DNA of 35,365 nt. Origin: Candidatus Saccharibacteria bacterium UBA6209. Lineage in GTDB: Bacteria > Patescibacteriota > Saccharimonadia > Saccharimonadales > Saccharimonadaceae. Below are positions 31,176-35,365 of the stretch, piece by piece. Position 1 is the stretch's first letter. The number at the start of each line of letters is the position of its first letter. The translations under genes were made by a program, and so were the position numbers. The notes under the pieces are model-generated. The model worked only from the letters and a program-made list of their open reading frames with translations, made no database searches and had not been told where the DNA came from. The stretch lies in assembly GCA_905370345.1 (NCBI GenBank), contig CAJPKE010000004.1, positions 1 to 35,365 of the forward strand, given 5' to 3'.

Positions 31176-32198
31176 ATGACGATTGTGCTAATTTTTGGAT
31201 ATTTGGTTACTTTGGCGGTTTTGCTGATAGTGCTGGGAGTTCAGCCGAAAACGTCTTCGCATAGTCAATTTGAGCTGCGGCGGAGAAGTGGACTAGGCGA
31301 TGAAAAGGCTAAAATTCTTTTGCGACAAAGAGAATTTTTACGAGATATTATTTCACTGCAGCGCGCCGTGGCTTCTTTATGTTTGGTAATTTTAAGTATT
31401 ATTAGTGTTTATTTGTTCAATTGGATGACTGGACTGGTCTTGTCAATTATAATAGCCCTAGAAATCGGAGCTGTCGCGCGAATTGGCTTGTGGCAGAAAT
31501 ATTCACAGCAATTTTATGAAAAATACGAACCGCTAATCTTAACGACAATTGAGCGACATCAAGTAATTTTGTCACTAATTCGTTCGGTGTCGCCAGTGGT
31601 TGGTGATAGTCGGGTGATTGAATCGAAAGAAGAATTGCTGGAAATGGTGGCTCAATCCAGCGGAGCGATTTCACCTTCTGAGAAAAAGCTTATTGCTAAC
31701 GGACTGAAGTTTAATGATACGAAAGTCGAGGAAATTATGACGCCGAGAAGTATGATTGAATCGGTACCTATGAACGAACTTCTCGGGCCGCTAGTGCTTG
31801 ATGATCTTCATAAAAAAGGGTATAGCAGATTTCCTGTTATTGACGGCGACATTGACCATGTTGTTGGCATGTTGAGGATTCAAGATTTGTTGACGATTGA
31901 TCGCAAGGCAAAATCTCATTGTGCGGAAACAGTCATGAGTAAAGATGTCTATTATATTCGCGAAAATCAAACTCTACAGCACGCCTTGGCTGCATTTTTG
32001 AAAACGCAGCACCACCTGTTTATTGTTGTAAATGAATTTCGAGAAACAGCTGGTCTACTGAGCTTAGAAGACGTAATTGAAGCGCTATTAGGTCAGAAAA
32101 TCATTGACGAATATGATGTTTATGGAGATATTCGTAAGGCTGCCACGGCTAATCCGCAGAAAAATAATTTGCCCACAAAAACTCGACGAGATGTTTAA
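31176..32198 (+). CDS. CBS-pair membrane protein, CNNM/CorC-like
   Basis: 340 residues from 31176. Two to three membrane helices in the first 105 residues (MTIVLIFGYLVTLAVLLIVLG; ASLCLVILSIISVYLF; TGLVLSIIIALEIGAV) form a shortened version of the DUF21/CNNM domain. A helical acid block (SKEELLEMVAQSSGAISPSEKKLI) leads into a CBS pair: VEEIMTPRSMIESVP, YSRFPVIDGDIDHVVGMLRIQDLL, then AETVMSKDVYYIRENQTL and FRETAGLLSLEDVIEALLG. The C-terminal CorC_HlyC domain is missing. Relatives handle Mg2+ efflux or sense nucleotides; the two CorA genes nearby fit metal homeostasis (inference). Confidence 0.82.
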   Translation: MTIVLIFGYLVTLAVLLIVLGVQPKTSSHSQFELRRRSGLGDEKAKILLRQREFLRDIISLQRAVASLCLVILSIISVYLFNWMTGLVLSIIIALEIGAVARIGLWQKYSQQFYEKYEPLILTTIERHQVILSLIRSVSPVVGDSRVIESKEELLEMVAQSSGAISPSEKKLIANGLKFNDTKVEEIMTPRSMIESVPMNELLGPLVLDDLHKKGYSRFPVIDGDIDHVVGMLRIQDLLTIDRKAKSHCAETVMSKDVYYIRENQTLQHALAAFLKTQHHLFIVVNEFRETAGLLSLEDVIEALLGQKIIDEYDVYGDIRKAATANPQKNNLPTKTRRDV

Positions 32199-32223
32199 TT
32201 CTGGGAATTTGCCCAGATTATGC

Positions 32224-32229
32224 TATAAT
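32224..32229 (+). promoter_or_regulatory. -10 box of aspS (leaderless)
   Basis: TATAAT, 7 bases, then the ATG at 32237. No ribosome binding site. Confidence 0.6.
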
Positions 32230-32236
32230 AACAGAT

Positions 32237-34015
32237 ATGAAAAATAGAATTTTGGCGGCAGAAACTTCTAAAAAAGTTGGTGAGAATATTACAGTTGCGG
32301 GCTGGGTTCATTCCAGGCGTGATCATGGCGGATTGATTTTTATTGATTTGCGCGACCATACAGGTCTGGTTCAGTTGGTTATTAATCCTGATAGAAAAGA
32401 TGCTTTTTCTTTGGCGGAAAGCTTACGAGATGAGTTTGTGGTTCGTGCTTGTGGCGTGGTTGCGGAGCGTGGTGAAGGTCTGAAAAATCCGAATATTGCC
32501 AGTGGCGATGTGGAAATTGTTGTGGACAATTTGGAGATTTTGAACCGAGCTGAAACTTTGCCAATTCAGCCATTTGCCGAGGATAATCAAGCTGGCGAAG
32601 AACTAAGATTCAAGTATCGTTATCTTGATTTGCGTCGTCCAAAAATGCAAAATATGCTTAAAAAGCGCGCCGAAATGTATCGTCGAATCCATAAATATAT
32701 GGACGATCGAGATTTTATTGAAATTCAAACTCCAATTTTGGCTAACTCAAGTCCTGAAGGCGCGCGCGATTTTCTGATTCCGAGTCGTTTGCAGGAAGGG
32801 AAGTTTTACGCTTTGCCACAAGCTCCACAACAGTTTAAGCAGTTGCTGATGGTTGGTGGTGTGCCGCGTTATTATCAGTTGGCTGCTTGTTTCCGCGACG
32901 AAGATCCGCGAGCAGATCGCTTGTATGGCGAGTTTTATCAGCTTGATTTGGAGATGAGTTTTGCTGAAAATGGCGAAGAAGTTCGCACTGAAGTTGAGCC
33001 TTTGATGAAGCAACTGGCAACTGATTTTGCTGGTAAAAAATTGTTGGATTTGAGTGATTTGGCGGTTGGTGATGGTAATTCAATTCCGCGAATTTCGTAT
33101 CGCGACGCCATGGAAACTTACGGTTCTGATAAGCCGGATTTGCGATTTGGTATGGAATTGATAGAGTTGACAGATGCGTTTGCGGAAACCGAATTTGGTG
33201 TATTTAAAAATGCTGAATGCGTTAAGGCTATTTGCGTAAAAAACGGCGCAAGTTTGAGCCGCAAGCAAATTGACAATTTCACCAACATCGCTAAAAGCGA
33301 AGGCGCTGGCGGTTTGGCGTACATTACATATCAAGACGGTGAAGCAAAATCTCCAATTGCGAAATTCTTGAGCGAGAAGGAATTAGCTGATATCCAGCAG
33401 AAAACTGGTGTGGTTGATGGCGATGCAGTGTTCTTTGGTGCTGATTCTCGCTCGGTTGTTAACGCGGTATTGGGGCGCTTGCGTAATGAATTTGCCTCGC
33501 ACTTTAATCTTAAGGACTCATCGGTCGTGGCGTTTGCTTGGATTATTGATTTTCCGTTTTACGAATGGGATGACCGAAGTAAAAAACTTGATTTTGGACA
33601 TAATCCGTTCAGTATGCCAAAGGGTGGTTTGCAAGCTCTGGAGTCTGCTGAAACTGACGCCGAAAAATTATCCATTGTCGCTGATCAATTTGACATGGTG
33701 ATGAATGGTTATGAAATTTGTTCTGGTGGTGTTCGTAATCATAATCCAGCGGTGCTATACAAAGTGTTCGGTTTGCTGGGCTTTAGTGAATCTTACGTTG
33801 AAGAAAAGTTTGGTGCTATGTTAGGCGCTTTCAAATACGGCGCTCCGCCTCACGCAGGATGTGCTTTTGGTGTTGATCGTATTCTGATGGAATTGACCGA
33901 TGAGCAAAACGTCCGCGAGACTCTGGCGTTTCCAAAGAACGGCTCTGGTGTGGATGTAATGATGAATTCACCTTCAATTGTCGATCCTGCTCAGTTGCGC
34001 GAATTGGGTTTGTGA
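32237..34015 (+). CDS. aspS: Aspartyl-tRNA synthetase, bacterial type
   Basis: Class II synthetase of 592 residues, the bacterial length with the inserted GAD domain (about 280-420). Order: OB-fold anticodon domain (VAGWVHSRRDHGGLIFIDLRD), flipping loop and motif 1 region (FRYRYLDLRRPKMQ-like), active-site block SSPEGARDFLIPSRL, motif 2 ACFRDEDPRADR, GAD insert, and motif 3 AGCAFGVDRILMEL. Whether it is discriminating or also charges tRNA-Asn cannot be decided by eye. Its TGA stop overlaps a possible GTG of the next frame, but the next gene more likely starts at 34054. Confidence 0.95.
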   Translation: MKNRILAAETSKKVGENITVAGWVHSRRDHGGLIFIDLRDHTGLVQLVINPDRKDAFSLAESLRDEFVVRACGVVAERGEGLKNPNIASGDVEIVVDNLEILNRAETLPIQPFAEDNQAGEELRFKYRYLDLRRPKMQNMLKKRAEMYRRIHKYMDDRDFIEIQTPILANSSPEGARDFLIPSRLQEGKFYALPQAPQQFKQLLMVGGVPRYYQLAACFRDEDPRADRLYGEFYQLDLEMSFAENGEEVRTEVEPLMKQLATDFAGKKLLDLSDLAVGDGNSIPRISYRDAMETYGSDKPDLRFGMELIELTDAFAETEFGVFKNAECVKAICVKNGASLSRKQIDNFTNIAKSEGAGGLAYITYQDGEAKSPIAKFLSEKELADIQQKTGVVDGDAVFFGADSRSVVNAVLGRLRNEFASHFNLKDSSVVAFAWIIDFPFYEWDDRSKKLDFGHNPFSMPKGGLQALESAETDAEKLSIVADQFDMVMNGYEICSGGVRNHNPAVLYKVFGLLGFSESYVEEKFGAMLGAFKYGAPPHAGCAFGVDRILMELTDEQNVRETLAFPKNGSGVDVMMNSPSIVDPAQLRELGL

Positions 34016-34053
34016 GATTTAGCATTGAGTTCACGGGAGATGCTCGTAGGGTG

Positions 34054-34839
34054 ATGGATAATATTATTCTTCACATTCCTCATGCCTCGCTGCATCTACC
34101 GACCGATTTTTGGCGTGATATTACGATAGATAAAGAGATTGTCGAGAGAGAATTGCGTTTCATTGCTGATTATAAAGTTGATGAGCTCGTTAAAAATATA
34201 GATAGCCATAAAATTATAGCTAAATATTCGCGGCTATATTGTGACGTTGAGAGATTCCGCAGTGATGAGGATGAGCCGATGGCTAAGTTGGGTATGGGAG
34301 CAATTTATACGCATTTATCTGACGGTACGCAATATCGCAAAATAGGATCATCCCGTCGCGAAGAGATTTTGGGCAAATCATACGACTTACATCACAAACA
34401 ACTAAACACATTGAGTAGGGAAATTGTTGATCGATATGGATCGTGTGTGATCATTGATATTCATAGTTATAGTGACGAATTGGTAGGAAGATTGTTTGGC
34501 TGGACGGAAAATTTACCGGATATTTGCCTCGGCTATGATGAAAAATGGTTCAGTAAAGACAATGCATCAAAATTAAAGACATATATTGAAAAAATGGGAT
34601 ATAGTTGTGAGTTAAATTATCCGTATTCTGGGGCGCTGGTTCCGATGGAATTTTATCACGATGAAAATCCAAAGATGCAGTCGGTGATGTTGGAAATCAA
34701 TAGGCGCATCTATTTGAATGGTGATGCGGTAAGCGAAAAGGCTGTGTGTAATATAGATAAAATAATAAATTTTATCGCAGAAAATCTAGATCCTAATCCC
34801 CAGCCACGCCGCCAAAATGTCGCCCGCGAAGTAGGCTAG
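34054..34839 (+). CDS. N-formylglutamate amidohydrolase-like protein
   Basis: Zn-dependent amidohydrolase of the HutG/formylglutamate deformylase family (262 aa from 34054). Visible: IILHIPHASLHLP near the start, YCDVERFRSDEDEPMA (the D-x-x-R-F block), IIDIHSYSDEL (metal-binding DxHS) and a late VMLEINRRIYL (Glu/Arg). The frame is open to a GTG at 34012 overlapping aspS, but the ATG at 34054 gives the family's usual N-terminus. No histidine-degradation genes are nearby, so the substrate may be another N-acyl amino acid. The last 54 bases overlap the convergent VIT gene, and its C-terminal tail (LDPNPQPRRQNVAREVG) may be an addition by read-through. Confidence 0.85.
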   Translation: MDNIILHIPHASLHLPTDFWRDITIDKEIVERELRFIADYKVDELVKNIDSHKIIAKYSRLYCDVERFRSDEDEPMAKLGMGAIYTHLSDGTQYRKIGSSRREEILGKSYDLHHKQLNTLSREIVDRYGSCVIIDIHSYSDELVGRLFGWTENLPDICLGYDEKWFSKDNASKLKTYIEKMGYSCELNYPYSGALVPMEFYHDENPKMQSVMLEINRRIYLNGDAVSEKAVCNIDKIINFIAENLDPNPQPRRQNVAREVG

Positions 34840-35325
34840 TCCTGCTGCAATCGCCCCAAGAAGTAATGTGATTCCTGCCGATTGCCAAGGTGATTGTTTG
34901 CTGACTTTACCTTTGATGAAGCCGATTGCTAAGAACGTTGCCGCAGTTAGCGCCGAGCTAATATAGAATAATACCGCGTTTGGCGCTTTTAAGTTTGCAA
35001 TTACGTCAATCAAATATGGCAATACTGGCACGCTACCGACCACCACGAAAGCTAAGAATGTTACTGCGCCTATGGTCTTTGGAGATGAGCGTTTTTGGCT
35101 GTCGCGAACGGACTCTTCGTGCTCTGCACTGGCTGCCAAATATGCGCTAGAGCCCATTGAGAATCCGTCGGCTATTAAATTAGCAATTCCTAATATAAGA
35201 ATTACTGAACTGGATATTCCAGCACCGGCTGAAGCCGCCACGACTGCAAATGTTGTTACTGTGCCGTCAACCGCGCCATAAACAAATTCCGGTATGTATC
35301 GTTTGAAAAAATCTCGCATAACCAT
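34786..35325 (-). CDS. VIT/CCC1-family membrane transporter
   Basis: 179 residues with five probable membrane helices. The family signature is FVYGAVDGTVTTFAVVAASAGAG at the start (here YGAVDGTVTTFAVVAA, about residues 16-31), followed by ILGIANLIADGFSMGSSAYLA with the conserved metal-site Asp/Met, then a charged cytosolic stretch with AEHEESVRD and the last three helices. VIT/CCC1 proteins move Fe2+ or Mn2+ out of the cytosol. The cytosolic metal-binding domain is very short here. Convergent overlap with the amidohydrolase gene. Confidence 0.88.
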   Translation of the reverse strand: MVMRDFFKRYIPEFVYGAVDGTVTTFAVVAASAGAGISSSVILILGIANLIADGFSMGSSAYLAASAEHEESVRDSQKRSSPKTIGAVTFLAFVVVGSVPVLPYLIDVIANLKAPNAVLFYISSALTAATFLAIGFIKGKVSKQSPWQSAGITLLLGAIAAGLAYFAGDILAAWLGIRI

Positions 35326-35333
35326 ACCAGTTT

Positions 35334-35339
35334 ATCATA
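35334..35339 (-). promoter_or_regulatory. -10 box of VIT gene
   Basis: TATGAT on the minus strand, 8 bases before the ATG at 35325; a second ATG lies two codons later. Leader of at most two bases if the first ATG is used. Confidence 0.45.
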
Positions 35340-35365
35340 CCCGTCTCTTATACAAATCTCCGAGC

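Noticed and set aside
1..35365. CRISPR array or insertion sequence
   Set aside because: No regularly spaced repeats, no transposase or integrase frame, no terminal inverted repeats found around the STAND gene.
1..35365. Alternative genetic code with UGA as Gly
   Set aside because: Several confident genes end correctly at TGA (18484-18486, 34013-34015), and none needs in-frame TGA.

Overview
The window reads as a chromosomal segment of a Saccharibacteria (TM7, CPR/Patescibacteria) genome, close in gene content to human-associated lineages. The grounds are a class I (archaeal-type) lysyl-tRNA synthetase, a complete arginine deiminase operon (arcA-arcB-arcD-arcC), very compact gene packing, no amino-acid or nucleotide biosynthesis genes, and many promoters whose -10 box lies only 6-7 bases from the start codon. 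UGA is an ordinary stop here (for example the second ABC subunit and aspS end in TGA), which argues against the UGA-recoding Gracilibacteria/Absconditabacteria. The assignment rests on gene content only.

Layout. 1-520: an AT-rich stretch with a small orphan protein behind an operator-like inverted repeat. 530-4507: a membrane-anchored peptidoglycan deacetylase-like protein (-), the tail of a dead ABC-2 permease, a transglutaminase-like protein (-) and class I LysRS. 4508-6855: a truncated MazG-like mini gene coupled to a CPWC thioredoxin-like protein, convergent with a two-gene unit made of a CVPC membrane protein and a CSFC DsbA-like protein. 6863-10173: an N-domain-less ClpB behind a perfect CIRCE operator, divergent from galE. 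10170-14471: an LTA-synthase-like phosphotransferase (-), divergent from a three-gene polar amino-acid ABC importer, then a Nudix hydrolase (-). 14537-14613: tRNA-Pro(CGG). 14705-18486: a heterodimeric ABC exporter preceded by an 8-codon mini ORF. 18525-22523: a 1332-residue STAND-type NTPase (-), AT-rich and unlike its neighbours. 22664-28151: a TylF-like methyltransferase, then the arc operon ending at a hairpin terminator. 28186-30078: two tandem CorA paralogues. 30114-30410: a self-contained small transcription unit (operator, promoter, small ORFs, hairpin, terminator) without a recognised family. 30430-35325: a CPGC DsbA-like protein (-), a CBS-pair CNNM/CorC-like protein, aspS, an N-formylglutamate amidohydrolase-like protein and a VIT-family membrane protein (-).

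How the parts fit. The arc operon converts arginine to ornithine, ammonia, CO2 and ATP, exchanging arginine for ornithine; the amino-acid importer could also feed it (inference). Four thiol-redox proteins point to active disulfide chemistry outside the membrane. The deacetylase, LTA-synthase-like protein and galE act on the envelope.

The strongest candidates for something new are the orphan STAND NTPase, a probable single-gene antiviral system in an ultra-small episymbiont, with an apparent insertion scar at its 3' edge; the small transcription unit at 30114-30410; and the recurring -10/6-nt/start-codon layout, which implies widespread leaderless translation and corrects several start codons.
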